Positions 7,182-14,820 of a stretch of 15,585 nt of DNA are shown here, piece by piece (the first letter of the stretch is position 1; each line of letters opens with the position of its first letter). The stretch is from CAYRVX01 sp964642165 (GTDB lineage Bacteria; Planctomycetota; Phycisphaerae; SM23-33): assembly GCA_964642165.1 (NCBI GenBank), contig CAZXOC010000178.1, forward strand, positions 1 through 15,585, in the 5' to 3' direction. Position numbers and translations under genes: made by a program. The notes under the pieces are model-generated. The model saw only the letters and a list, made by a program, of their open reading frames with translations, did not search any database and was not told the origin of the DNA.

Positions 7182-10100
7182 ATGGACCATCGCCTCGTGC
7201 AAACCCTCACCGCCGTGCTGCTGGCGACCGAGGCCGCGAGCGCGGCCCCGGCCGGCGCTCCTCGGATCGGCCTCCTCGTGGCGCAGGGCCCGGCCGAGAA
7301 GCTCACGCCCGAGTCGCACGCCGCCTGCGAGCTGGCCCGTCGGCTGGTGGCGGCCGAGCCCATCCGGCCGACCGGCGACGGGACGTTCGTCGACGCCGGC
7401 GGCAAGCGCGTGGCCCTCGATCGCTTCGCGGCGCTCTGGTGCTACCAGGGCAACCGGGCCGCTCCGTCGAGCCCGATCGCGGAGGAAAGGGCCGTCTCCG
7501 CGCTCCGCGCGTACGTCGCCGAGGGCCGCGGGCTGCTCCTGTCCGGCGCGGCGGCGGGACTGGTCGCCCGGCTCGGGGGCGGCTCCTTGCAGATCAAGCC
7601 GCTGGTCTTTGGGCACGACCGCGGGCAGGCCGGGCTCGTGCCCGTGCAGGCCGGGCATCCGGCCTTCCGCGAACTGGACCTCGAGCGCGGCGTTCTCTGG
7701 ATGAGCAACGCGGTGTTCCCCGCCTTCGCGCAGTTCCGTCCGGCGGCGGGGGCAGCGGCGGGCGTCCTCCTCGCACGGACGCCCGGCGGGCCGGAGAACC
7801 CGCTCGTCGAATTCTCCCTCGGTAAGGGCAGGGCGTTCGCGCTGGCGTGGCGGCTGTCGCCGCACTACCACATCGCCCCGCACGCGTACCGCGCCAACTT
7901 CGAGCACCTTGCCCGCAACCTGCTGGCGTACCTTGCCGGCGGCCGGTGGTGGCGACCCTCACCGCCCGCCGCCAAGCCGATCGGCGTGTCCCCCGGCCAG
8001 TGGCGGGCCCTGGCGATGGCCGTTGACGACCTGGTGGCGACGTTTGGGCGGCGCCATCTACGGGGCAGCGAGTTCCGCCGACAGATGAAGGCACTCAGGG
8101 AGGCGCACGGCAAACTGCTGACCTCGGGCGCGCCGAAGGCCGCGATGGAGAAGCTCGCCGCCGACTTCCGCCGGCTCCGCTCGGACGCGCTGCTGGCCAA
8201 CCCGCTGCTGGACTTCGACCGCCTGCTCCTGGTGAAGCGAGGTGCGGGCAAGCTCGCCCTGCCGGCGAACTACCACAGCAACTCGAGTCTGCCCCCGGCC
8301 GGCTACGACAACGAGATCGCCGTCCTCGCGCCGGTGCGTCCCGGCGGGAAGCTGACGACGCTGTATCGCCCGACCGGCGGGCGCTTCGTCGGCGATGTGG
8401 ACCTGCACTTCGACGCCGATCGCCTGCTGTTCTCCATGCCGAGGCCCGACGGGCGCTGGCGCGTGTTCGAGGTCCGCACGGACGGCTCGGGCCTGCGCGA
8501 GCTGCCGCTCATCGACGAGCCCGACGTGGACAGCTACGACGCCTGCTACCTGCCGAACGGGCGGATCGTCTTCACCTCGACCGCGCCGTTCACGGGCGTG
8601 CCGTGCGTCCGCGGCTCGGCCCACGTGGCCAATCTCTACCTCCGCGAGCCCGACGGCAGCGTCCGCCAGCTCACCGTCGAGCAGGACCACGACTGGTGCC
8701 CCACCATGCTGCCCAACGGCCGCGTGCTCTATCTCCGCTGGGAGTACACCGACATCCCGCACGCCTTCTCGCGGATCCTGTTCCACATGAACCCCGACGG
8801 CAGCGAGCAGATGGCCTACTACGGCAGCAACTCATATTGGCCGGCGTCGATGTTCTACGCCCGGCCGATACCCGGCCAGCCGACGAAGGTCGTCGCGGTC
8901 GTCGGCGGGCACCACGACCTGCCGCGGGTGGGCGACCTGGTGATCTTCGACGCGGGCAAGAGCGGCTTCGAGGCCGACGGGGCCGTCCAGCGCATCCCCG
9001 GTTGGGGCCGGAAGGTCCAGCCGGCCCTGCTCGATCTGCCCATCGCGCAGAGCTGGCCGAAGTTCCTCCACCCCTATCCGCTTAGCGCCAAGCACTTCCT
9101 CGTCTCCTGCAAGCCGTCGCCGGGAAGGCCCTGGGGCGTGTACCTGGCGGACGTCTTCGACAACCTGGTGCTGATCCACGAGCAGCGCGGTTTCGCGCTG
9201 CTGGAGCCCATTCCGCTGCGGAAGACCGCGCGCCCGCCCGTAGTGCCCGACAGAACCGATCCGGCGCGGCGCGACGCGCAGGTGCTGCTGGTCGACGTGT
9301 ACACGGGTCCGGGGCTGGCTGGCGTGCCGCGGGGCACGATCAAGGCCCTGCGCCTCGTCACCTATCACTTCGCCTACCAGGGGATGGGCGGGGAGCCGGA
9401 CGCCATGGGCGTCGACGGGCCCTGGGACGTCAAGCAGGTCCTCGGCACGGTCCCGGTGCACGAGGACGGCTCGGCGCGGTTCCGCGTCCCGGCGTATACG
9501 CCGGTCGCGATCCAGCCGCTGGACGCCGAAGGCAAGGCGGTGCAGCTGATGCGAAGCTGGTTGACCGCGATGCCGGGCGAGGTGCTCTCGTGCGTGGGCT
9601 GCCACGAGCCGCAGCACGCCGCGCCGCCGGTCCGCCGGACGCTCGCCCTGGAGCGCCCCGCCGCCGGCATCCGCCCGTGGCGCGGGCCGGTGCGGGGGTT
9701 CGACTTCCGCCGCGAAGTCCAGCCGGTGCTCGACCGCTATTGCGTCGGCTGTCATGACGGCAAGCCGCGCCGGAGCGGGCGCAGCATCCCCGACCTCACC
9801 GACCGACCGCCCGTGCCGACGATGGCCAACAGGCACTCCTACAACCTGGCCGCACGCTTCACCCCGTCGTACTACGAGCTCCGCAAGCAGGTCCGCACGC
9901 CCACGCGCGAGAGCGACCTGCACCTGCTGCGGCCGTGGGAATTCCACGCCGACACGACCCGCCTCGTGCAGATGCTCGCCAAGGGCCACCACAACGTGCG
10001 GCTGGACGCGGAGGCCTGGGACCGGCTGGTCACGTGGATCGATCTGGGCGCCCCGGCCCACGGGACGTGGACGGCGATCTGCGGTCCCGACCGCGTGAGG

Positions 10101-11243
10101 CACCAGTGGCGGCGGCGGCGCGAGATGCGCAAACGCTACACCGGCATGGAGGACGACCCGGAGGCCCTGCCCGCGCCGCAGGCGCCGTCGGTCGGGCCCG
10201 TCGTGCCCGAGCCGTGGACGGCGGCAAAGGCGGCGCCCGTGCCGGCCTGCCCCGGCTGGCCGTTCGACGCGCGCGAGGCCCGGCGCCGCCAGCAGGCGGG
10301 CGATGGGCCGATCGCGCTGAGCATTCCCCTGGCCGACGGGGTGGCGCTGGAGCTCGTGCGGATTCCGGCCGGCGAGTTCGTCATGGGCCAGGCCGACGCC
10401 TGCCTCGACGAGCGCCCCCCGTGCCGCGTGCGGATCGCCGCGCCTTTCTGGCTCGGGCGATTCGAGGTCACCAACGAGCAGTTCGCCCTGTTCGATCCCT
10501 CCCACGACAGCGGACTGGAGCACGGCGACTACATCCAGTTCAGCCCCGGCGAGCGCGGCTGGACGCTCTCTCGCCGGAAGCAGCCGGTGGTGCGGGTCCC
10601 TTGGCGCCAAGCGGTGGCCTTCTGCCGATGGCTCTCGGCCAGAGCGGGCCGGCCCTTCACGCTGCCGACCGAGGCCCAGTGGGAGTACGCCTGCCGCGCC
10701 GGGGCGGCCACGCCCTGGTCGTACGGCACGCCGGATACCGACTTCGCGCCGTTCGCCAACGTCTCGGACGCCACCCACCAGGCGATCGACCCGTTCGGCT
10801 GGTCCGGCCGCTCGCAGGTGATCCCCCCCTGGCGCCCGGCGGACACGCGATTCAACGACCACAGCCGCGTCTCGGCGCCCGTGGGCAGCTACAGGGCAAA
10901 CCCCTGGGGCCTGTGCGACATGCACGGGAACGTGGCGGAGTGGACGCTCTCGGCCTACAGGCCGTACCCCTACCGCGAGGACGACGGCCGCAACGAACCA
11001 ACCGCCAACGGCAAGAGGGTTGTGCGCGGCGGTTCCTGGTATGACCGGCCGGGACGCTGCCGGTCAGCGTTCCGGCAGAGCTACCTGCCGGACCAGGGCG
11101 TATACGACGTGGGCTTCCGCGTCGCCTGCCGGGCGGGAGAGGGAACTCGGACACCGGCGATGCGTTCAAGGGGGAACGGGAGAGGCGACGAATCGCCCGG
11201 CGGCGACGAGGGACATCATGACAGGCTCGCGGGTCGGCGGTAA
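7182..11243 (+). CDS. HzsA-like diheme protein with N-terminal amidotransferase-like and C-terminal FGE-sulfatase domain
   Basis: 1353 residues from ATG 7182, with AAGGG eight bases upstream. A signal peptide (1-22) is followed by a ThuA/class I amidotransferase-like domain (about 27-255; strand GRGLLLSG, end LARNLLAYLAGG). A helical linker (270-345) leads to a TolB/HzsA-like beta-propeller (about 375-690) with repeats such as YLPNGRIVFTS and MLPNGRVLYLRW. Residues 800-860 carry two c-type haem sites, Cys804-Val-Gly-Cys-His808 and Cys854-Val-Gly-Cys-His858. Together these match the architecture of hydrazine-synthase-alpha-related proteins that are widespread in Planctomycetota and not limited to anammox bacteria. 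Residues about 1043-1318 form an FGE-sulfatase (SUMF1/EgtB/PvdO) fold: IPAGEFVMG, FEVTNEQFALF, LPTEAQWEYACRAG, MHGNVAEWT, VRGGSW and GFRVACR. Only one cysteine (Cys1293) falls in the region where true FGE has its copper-binding pair. The charged tail (1319-1353) overlaps the next reading frame. The likely location is the periplasm; the reaction is unknown. Confidence 0.9.
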   Translation: MDHRLVQTLTAVLLATEAASAAPAGAPRIGLLVAQGPAEKLTPESHAACELARRLVAAEPIRPTGDGTFVDAGGKRVALDRFAALWCYQGNRAAPSSPIAEERAVSALRAYVAEGRGLLLSGAAAGLVARLGGGSLQIKPLVFGHDRGQAGLVPVQAGHPAFRELDLERGVLWMSNAVFPAFAQFRPAAGAAAGVLLARTPGGPENPLVEFSLGKGRAFALAWRLSPHYHIAPHAYRANFEHLARNLLAYLAGGRWWRPSPPAAKPIGVSPGQWRALAMAVDDLVATFGRRHLRGSEFRRQMKALREAHGKLLTSGAPKAAMEKLAADFRRLRSDALLANPLLDFDRLLLVKRGAGKLALPANYHSNSSLPPAGYDNEIAVLAPVRPGGKLTTLYRPTGGRFVGDVDLHFDADRLLFSMPRPDGRWRVFEVRTDGSGLRELPLIDEPDVDSYDACYLPNGRIVFTSTAPFTGVPCVRGSAHVANLYLREPDGSVRQLTVEQDHDWCPTMLPNGRVLYLRWEYTDIPHAFSRILFHMNPDGSEQMAYYGSNSYWPASMFYARPIPGQPTKVVAVVGGHHDLPRVGDLVIFDAGKSGFEADGAVQRIPGWGRKVQPALLDLPIAQSWPKFLHPYPLSAKHFLVSCKPSPGRPWGVYLADVFDNLVLIHEQRGFALLEPIPLRKTARPPVVPDRTDPARRDAQVLLVDVYTGPGLAGVPRGTIKALRLVTYHFAYQGMGGEPDAMGVDGPWDVKQVLGTVPVHEDGSARFRVPAYTPVAIQPLDAEGKAVQLMRSWLTAMPGEVLSCVGCHEPQHAAPPVRRTLALERPAAGIRPWRGPVRGFDFRREVQPVLDRYCVGCHDGKPRRSGRSIPDLTDRPPVPTMANRHSYNLAARFTPSYYELRKQVRTPTRESDLHLLRPWEFHADTTRLVQMLAKGHHNVRLDAEAWDRLVTWIDLGAPAHGTWTAICGPDRVRHQWRRRREMRKRYTGMEDDPEALPAPQAPSVGPVVPEPWTAAKAAPVPACPGWPFDAREARRRQQAGDGPIALSIPLADGVALELVRIPAGEFVMGQADACLDERPPCRVRIAAPFWLGRFEVTNEQFALFDPSHDSGLEHGDYIQFSPGERGWTLSRRKQPVVRVPWRQAVAFCRWLSARAGRPFTLPTEAQWEYACRAGAATPWSYGTPDTDFAPFANVSDATHQAIDPFGWSGRSQVIPPWRPADTRFNDHSRVSAPVGSYRANPWGLCDMHGNVAEWTLSAYRPYPYREDDGRNEPTANGKRVVRGGSWYDRPGRCRSAFRQSYLPDQGVYDVGFRVACRAGEGTRTPAMRSRGNGRGDESPGGDEGHHDRLAGRR

Positions 11244-11409
11244 CGGTATTGGCGCGGGGCGCACGAATGCCTGGGTCCGATGGACGGTGGGCGCGTGGCT
11301 GATCGTCGCGGCGGCGGCGCTGGCGGCCATGGCGGTTCGAGGGTGGATACCGGTGGCGGAGAGATGGGCGCCGAAGGTGTGGCGGAGGGCACCTTCTCTG
11401 CTCTCACTC
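11218..11409 (+). pseudogene. N-terminal remnant of a small membrane protein
   Basis: An ATG at 11218, preceded by GAGGG at 11208-11212, starts a frame that overlaps the last 26 bases of the HzsA-like gene. It encodes a polar leader of about 19 residues and then one membrane segment (WTVGAWLIVAAAALAAMAV), followed by a basic RGWIPVAERWAPKVWRR stretch. Codon bias looks genuine to about 11390. Beyond that the open frame runs to 11988 only because it lies antisense to the phosphatase gene. The start, ribosome binding site and membrane helix look real, so this is best read as the beginning of a gene whose body has been lost. It could have been co-translated with the gene before it. Confidence 0.45.
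11374..11395. terminator. Weak hairpin between convergent genes
   Basis: AAGGTG (11374-11379) and CACCTT (11390-11395) form a perfect six-base stem with a ten-base loop. It lies between the end of the plus-strand HzsA-like gene and the 3' end of the minus-strand phosphatase gene. There is no T-run on either side, so a terminator role is only suggested by position. Confidence 0.25.
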
Positions 11410-11430
11410 CCGAGCATTGTTGCGGACGGC

Positions 11431-12036
11431 TCACTCGTCGATGTCGAGCTTCTTGTTGAGCCTGGGGACGTCGTAATCTTGCTCGTACCACTGCTCGAAG
11501 CTCCGGCCGTTGGCCTCGTCGCGGTAGGCATCGAACAGCTTGTCCAAAGGCGTATACCGCTTCAGGTGTCCGTGCCATACGGAGAAGCTCTCCAGGGCGT
11601 CGTCGAGAGGATCCTTCAGAATGACCAGCCTGTAAACAACCGCGCCGAAGCCGCTGCGGTCAGCCCCGCCCTGGCAGTGCATCAGCAGGGGGCGTTTGGC
11701 AGTCTTGAAGATTCGGATCAGGTCGCCGAGTTGCTCCCGCGTCGGCAGCCGACCCGTGCTCAAGCGAACGGAGTAGAAGTCGATGCCGTGCTTCTGTGCG
11801 AAGGAGAGCTCGGTGTCGTACCAGTCCTTCCCGGCGTTCGCGCCGCGCAGGTTCACGATGGACTTGATCTTGTCGTCCTCGAGAACCTCGGCCAGCTCAT
11901 CCTCGTCTGGCTGCGACATGCGAATCACGTCGTCGGTGACGTAGCCCTTGTTGTCGAACGGGCCGTATCCGCAGCCTCCGGCGGCTAGAAGCAGCGGCGG
12001 TCCCCAGAGCAGCAGGTGTCTTGAGGCGGCTCTCAT
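11431..12036 (-). CDS. Lipoprotein-type tyrosine / dual-specificity phosphatase
   Basis: 201 residues from ATG 12036, chosen because GGAG lies seven bases upstream and the signal sequence then starts properly. An in-frame ATG at 12078 would add 14 polar residues. The N-terminus (HLLLWGPPLLLAAGGC) is a lipoprotein signal with probable lipidated Cys22. Residues about 38-175 form a cysteine-based phosphatase fold: IVNLRGANAGKDWYDTE, then the P-loop His120-Cys121-Gln-Gly-Gly-Ala-Asp-Arg127-Ser128, which fits HCx5R(S/T). A helix with AVVYRLV follows. Asp51, Asp54 or the Lys-Asp-Trp-Tyr-Asp segment could supply the general acid; I cannot decide which. Similar exported phosphatases of the DSP/Siw14-like kind occur in planctomycetes. 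Membrane anchoring would place it outside the cytoplasm, facing the periplasm, so its substrate may not be a cytoplasmic phosphoprotein. It is transcribed on the same strand as the winged-helix gene 115 bases upstream. Confidence 0.85.
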   Translation of the reverse strand: MRAASRHLLLWGPPLLLAAGGCGYGPFDNKGYVTDDVIRMSQPDEDELAEVLEDDKIKSIVNLRGANAGKDWYDTELSFAQKHGIDFYSVRLSTGRLPTREQLGDLIRIFKTAKRPLLMHCQGGADRSGFGAVVYRLVILKDPLDDALESFSVWHGHLKRYTPLDKLFDAYRDEANGRSFEQWYEQDYDVPRLNKKLDIDE

Positions 12037-12151
12037 TCTCACACTCCGGTCTGCGAGGTGCGTGTGGAAGGTCGGCATTGCCTCGAGTCGTATCCCGTGG
12101 GCGGCCCGTCAGGGACAATTATTGGCCACAAGCTGGCGCCCGGCTGGGGCG

Positions 12152-12643
12152 TCAGCCTTTGGCCTTTAGCGTGGCTTTCATCCTGGCGGTTTCCCGGGCC
12201 GCCTTCCTGGCGGGTCTCTTCGCTGCACGGAGCGTGTACACGCCCCGGCTGACCTTCTTGAACGGCCCTTCCCGCAGCGCCACAGCGACCTGTCCGTAGA
12301 ACTCCTTGCTGAAGGTCATGTACCCCGCCTTCCTGACGGCCGCCTCCACGTCCTTGACCCGCAAGCCGTCCTTCGCCCCCGCCAGCACGTCCTTGACGTA
12401 CTCCACCAGCGGCTTGACGTTCTTGGGCATCCTCCTCGCCCGACGCTTGGCGGCGCCCTTGGACGGCTTCCTGCCCGGCCGCTTCCTCGCCGCGGGCTCC
12501 TCGCCGCCCAGCGCCTCGATCTGCCGGTCCACGCCGGCGAGTTGCTTCGCCAGCTTCCCGCGTTGGGCCAGCAGCCTCTTGACCTGGCGCTCCCTGGCGG
12601 CGATCTCCTGCTTGAGTTCGGCGATGGTCATCTTCTTCGGCAT
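12152..12643 (-). CDS. Coiled-coil, basic-linker, HARE-HTH-like winged-helix protein
   Basis: 163 residues from ATG 12643, with a good AGGAG six bases upstream; the frame extends further upstream to 12712 without support. Residues 6-46 are a heptad-rich coiled coil (ELKQEIAARERQVKRLLAQR). Residues 50-74 are a Lys/Arg/Pro linker with a PGRKP element resembling an AT-hook. Residues about 77-137 form a winged-helix domain of the HARE-HTH / HB1 type: LVEYVKDVLAGAKDGLRVKD, then AVRKAGYMTFSKEFYGQVAVAL and the wing FKKVSRGVYTL. Residues 138-163 are a Lys/Arg/Ala tail like that of bacterial histone-like proteins. The make-up suggests an oligomeric nucleoid-associated or transcription protein in the cytoplasm. 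Small proteins with this layout are common in Planctomycetota, and no specific target is known to me. Confidence 0.8.
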   Translation of the reverse strand: MPKKMTIAELKQEIAARERQVKRLLAQRGKLAKQLAGVDRQIEALGGEEPAARKRPGRKPSKGAAKRRARRMPKNVKPLVEYVKDVLAGAKDGLRVKDVEAAVRKAGYMTFSKEFYGQVAVALREGPFKKVSRGVYTLRAAKRPARKAARETARMKATLKAKG

Positions 12644-12795
12644 GGCATTCTCCTGTGTCAGTGTCGGTCCGCATACCTTACCGGGTCCTGGCGCCGTTTG
12701 CGACCCCTCCATTCGCCCATAGCGGGGCAGGCTCCGGTAGCACGATCACGCGGCCAATTACGATGGCCACCCCCGTCTCGCTGTTCCCGAAGTAA
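12644..12795. other. Ambiguous coding-like segment
   Basis: Upstream of the winged-helix gene both strands show coding-like third-position bias. The plus frame (about 12670-12795) ends with ITRPITMATPVSLFPK and TAA at 12793-12795. It is in the same frame as the C-terminal fragment that follows, so it may be one gene interrupted by a stop. The minus frame reads LREYDDYFGNSETGVAIVIG. I cannot say which, if either, is real. The minus-strand promoter of the 12643 gene should also lie here. Confidence 0.3.
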
Positions 12796-12987
12796 TCGTC
12801 GTACTCCCGCAGTGCCTCGGCGCGCGAGCGCGACGTGGACGCGGACGGCTGCACGATCGACATCGTTACCCGCGTCATCTGCGGCGACGACATGAAGGAG
12901 TACGGCTTCTACCGCCCCTTCCAGATCGACAGCGCCGGCTGCATCCGCAAGATCGGGGCGGAAACGAGGTATACGGTTCAGTCGTAG
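12796..12987 (+). pseudogene. Protein C-terminal fragment, copy 1
   Basis: The frame is open from just after TAA 12793-12795 to TAG 12985-12987 and has no plausible start codon. It ends DGCTIDIVTRVICGDDMKEY, then GFYRPFQIDSAGCIRKIG, then ETRYTVQS. The last 46 codons align without gaps to copy 2 at 14965-15102. There are about 16 base differences, roughly half at third positions and silent, which shows the frame was under protein-level selection. The parent protein family was not recognised. The fragment lacks its N-terminal part and is a relic of duplication or recombination. Confidence 0.6.
12850..12987 (+). repeat. Direct repeat (138 bases), partner at 14965-15102
   Basis: The 138 bases match 14965-15102 at an offset of 2115 with no gaps and about 16 mismatches, including a 70-base identical run (12887-12956 against 15002-15071). 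The two copies bracket the Gfo/Idh/MocA gene. Diverged third positions argue against a recent tandem duplication, and the identical core could reflect gene conversion. Confidence 0.85.
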
Positions 12988-13030
12988 GGGCTGAGGCGCG
13001 TGGCCCGTCCCCAAATGCATCAGCTGGAGG

Positions 13031-13159
13031 GACACCCAATAGCACAGCGGCGACCGGATTATTCGGGAGGACACCCCAAATCTGTTCGGTAAGTGTTCGG
13101 GTCGGGAATCGGTGGACCAAGACACCTCCGCTCGTCCCGCAGTGCCCACGGACACCTCC
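13031..13159. repeat. Four short GACACC repeats in the intergenic gap
   Basis: GACACC occurs at 13031, 13070, 13121 and 13151. The last two are longer (GACACCTCC) and 30 bases apart. They lie in the gap between copy 1 and the 3' end of the oxidoreductase gene (12988-13239), where no gene was seen. They may be chance in high-GC DNA. Confidence 0.3.
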
Positions 13160-13239
13160 TCGGCCCGCCCCCGAAGCAGAACCGCAACCCGCAGGCAAGG
13201 CAAGCAGCGGCTCGGTTTCGTGGGACGGGTATCTGGAGG

Positions 13240-14598
13240 CTACGCGTATCCGAATTCCCACCCCTTGCGCGGCTCCCGCTTCAGCAGGGCGTTGGCCTTG
13301 TCGCTGTTGGTGAACTTGCCTTCCCGGAAGTCGTAGGTGAGCTTCCCGTGGACGAGCGAGGCCACGTTGCCGAGCAGCATGATCTCGGTGAGTCGCGCGG
13401 TGTAGTCGAAGTCGGCCGACGAGCGGCCGCCCGTGCGGATGGCATTGAGGAAATCGGACTCATGCCCCTTCGGCCGCGGCAGGACGGCCTTGGGCTTGCC
13501 GACTTCCTTCATGAAACTCTCTGGGAACAGCCGCACGCCGTTCATCCACCAGCCGGAGACGGCCGTGCCCTTGGTTCCGAAGTAGGCGCTGGGGTGCTTG
13601 GCGACCGCCTTCACCCGCTCGGAATCGACCGTCGGGGGCATCGGCTTGTCGTTGTACGTGCCGGAGCTCCACCGCATAGTGCACGGGACCATGTCGCCGC
13701 GTTTGGGGAACTTCCAGGAGACGCGGATGCCGTGCGGCCAGTTCGTCGCATTCGGCTCCTCGCCCTCGCATTCCACCTCGCAGGTGTCGGCTTCGTAGAG
13801 TTTCAGCGCCCACACGGCGCCGTCGGCGTTGTGACAGAACCAGTCGCCCAACAGCCCCGTTCCGTAGTCGATCCACCCGCGCCACTTGGCCGGTACGATG
13901 CCGGTGCGGTACTCCCGCTCCTTGACCGGGCCTTGCCACAGGTCCCAGTCCAGGCCCTTTGGCACCGGGGCCGGCTGGCCGGGCTTGCGCGAACCGAAGT
14001 CCATCCGGTTGTAGGGCGGGCGCACATGGGCCTCGGTCACGTCACCGAGGGCCCCCTGCCAGATCCACTCGCACAGCAGGCGGATGTGCTGACCGGAGTG
14101 GCCCTGGTTGCCCATCTGCGTGGGGACCTTCTTCGCCTTGGCCAGCTCGCGCAGCTTTCGGGCCTCGTAGATGTCGTGGCACAGGGGCTTTTCGCAGTAG
14201 ACGGCAAGCCCGGCGTCAAGGGCCCGGACGCTGGCGGGGAAGTGGTGGTGATCGGGCGTGGCCACCCAAACGGCGTCGAGCTGTTTCTGCTCATCGAAGA
14301 GCTTGCGGTAGTCGGTGTAGATCTTCGCGTCGGCAAACCGGCTCTTGATGTTCTTGATCGCACGGGCGGCGCGATTGGCGTCCACGTCGGCCGCCGCGAT
14401 GATCTGCTCGCCGGAGGCGACGCGGACGCCCTTGCCTCCCATGCCGCCGATGCCGATGCAGGCGAAACGGATCTTCTCATTGGCGGAGTACGTGCGGGCC
14501 ATGGCCGCCGGGCCGATCAGCAGAGAGGATGACGCTGCCGCGCCGAGCTGCGCCGTCGTCTTGAGGAACTTCCGTCGCGTCCATTTTGCTCTTCGCAT
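13240..14598 (-). CDS. Gfo/Idh/MocA family oxidoreductase with Tat signal
   Basis: 452 residues from ATG 14598, with AGGAG about ten bases upstream. The frame extends to 14748, but starting there would bury the Tat signal. Residues 1-33 are a twin-arginine signal (RRKFLKTTAQLGAAASSSLL). A Rossmann domain follows, with KIRFACIGIGGMGGKG (42-57) binding NAD(P), Asp71 after the second strand, WVATPDHHHF (111-120) and the family hallmark CEKPLC (135-140; Lys137). The C-terminal alpha/beta domain carries GLDWDLWQGP, WIDYGTGLLGDW and the GHESDFLNAIRTG helix near the end. This matches the Tat-exported Gfo/Idh/MocA group abundant in planctomycetes, which carry their cofactor through the membrane folded. 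The reaction is oxidation or epimerisation of a sugar or polyol hydroxyl; the substrate cannot be read from sequence. It is flanked by the two direct-repeat fragments. Confidence 0.92.
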   Translation of the reverse strand: MRRAKWTRRKFLKTTAQLGAAASSSLLIGPAAMARTYSANEKIRFACIGIGGMGGKGVRVASGEQIIAAADVDANRAARAIKNIKSRFADAKIYTDYRKLFDEQKQLDAVWVATPDHHHFPASVRALDAGLAVYCEKPLCHDIYEARKLRELAKAKKVPTQMGNQGHSGQHIRLLCEWIWQGALGDVTEAHVRPPYNRMDFGSRKPGQPAPVPKGLDWDLWQGPVKEREYRTGIVPAKWRGWIDYGTGLLGDWFCHNADGAVWALKLYEADTCEVECEGEEPNATNWPHGIRVSWKFPKRGDMVPCTMRWSSGTYNDKPMPPTVDSERVKAVAKHPSAYFGTKGTAVSGWWMNGVRLFPESFMKEVGKPKAVLPRPKGHESDFLNAIRTGGRSSADFDYTARLTEIMLLGNVASLVHGKLTYDFREGKFTNSDKANALLKREPRKGWEFGYA

Positions 14599-14752
14599 GG
14601 CTGCTCGCTCCTGGCCTCCGGGGCGTGAGGACCGGGCTCTTGGCGCCGCTTCGGCGGGCGCCGGCTCGCATCCGATGGGCTCGTGCGCCGACGGAGGTCC
14701 GGCCATTCTACGCAGGCGGCCGCCGCTCCGCCAGAATTCCTTCGTCAAGGAT

Positions 14753-14770
14753 CGCCGCGGATCCGCGGCG
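14753..14770. repeat. 18-base perfect palindrome upstream of the oxidoreductase
   Basis: CGCCGCGGATCCGCGGCG is its own reverse complement. It lies about 155 bases upstream of the oxidoreductase start on the minus strand. It could be an operator for a dimeric regulator or half of a hairpin, but in GC-rich DNA it may be chance. Confidence 0.35.
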
Positions 14771-14810
14771 GCACGTCGGCCCCGAGCGCAGTCCCGTCCC
14801 TCGGCTGCGC

Positions 14811-14820
14811 GGGGGGGGGG
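14811..14820. repeat. G10 homopolymer
   Basis: Ten consecutive G lie directly before the coding-like part of the copy 2 fragment. A length error or slippage here would change the frame upstream of 14821. Confidence 0.8.

Noticed and set aside
6105..7907. 600-codon open frame on the minus strand spanning two genes
   Set aside because: It is an out-of-frame shadow of the hydrolase and antisense to the start of the HzsA-like gene, with low-complexity Arg/Gly/Ala composition.
8832..10925. 697-codon open frame on the minus strand
   Set aside because: It lies antisense to the HzsA-like gene and has no recognisable motif or start signal.
13031..13159. CRISPR-like spacing of GACACC repeats
   Set aside because: The repeats are six to nine bases with irregular spacing and no conserved arms, so this is not a CRISPR array.
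13093..14532. 479-codon open frame on the plus strand
   Set aside because: It is antisense to the Gfo/Idh/MocA gene, whose motifs (GIGGMGGKG, EKPL) leave no doubt about the coding strand.
14705..14710. TAGAAT on the minus strand upstream of the oxidoreductase
   Set aside because: It resembles a -10 box, but the -35 position (TGGCGG) matches poorly.
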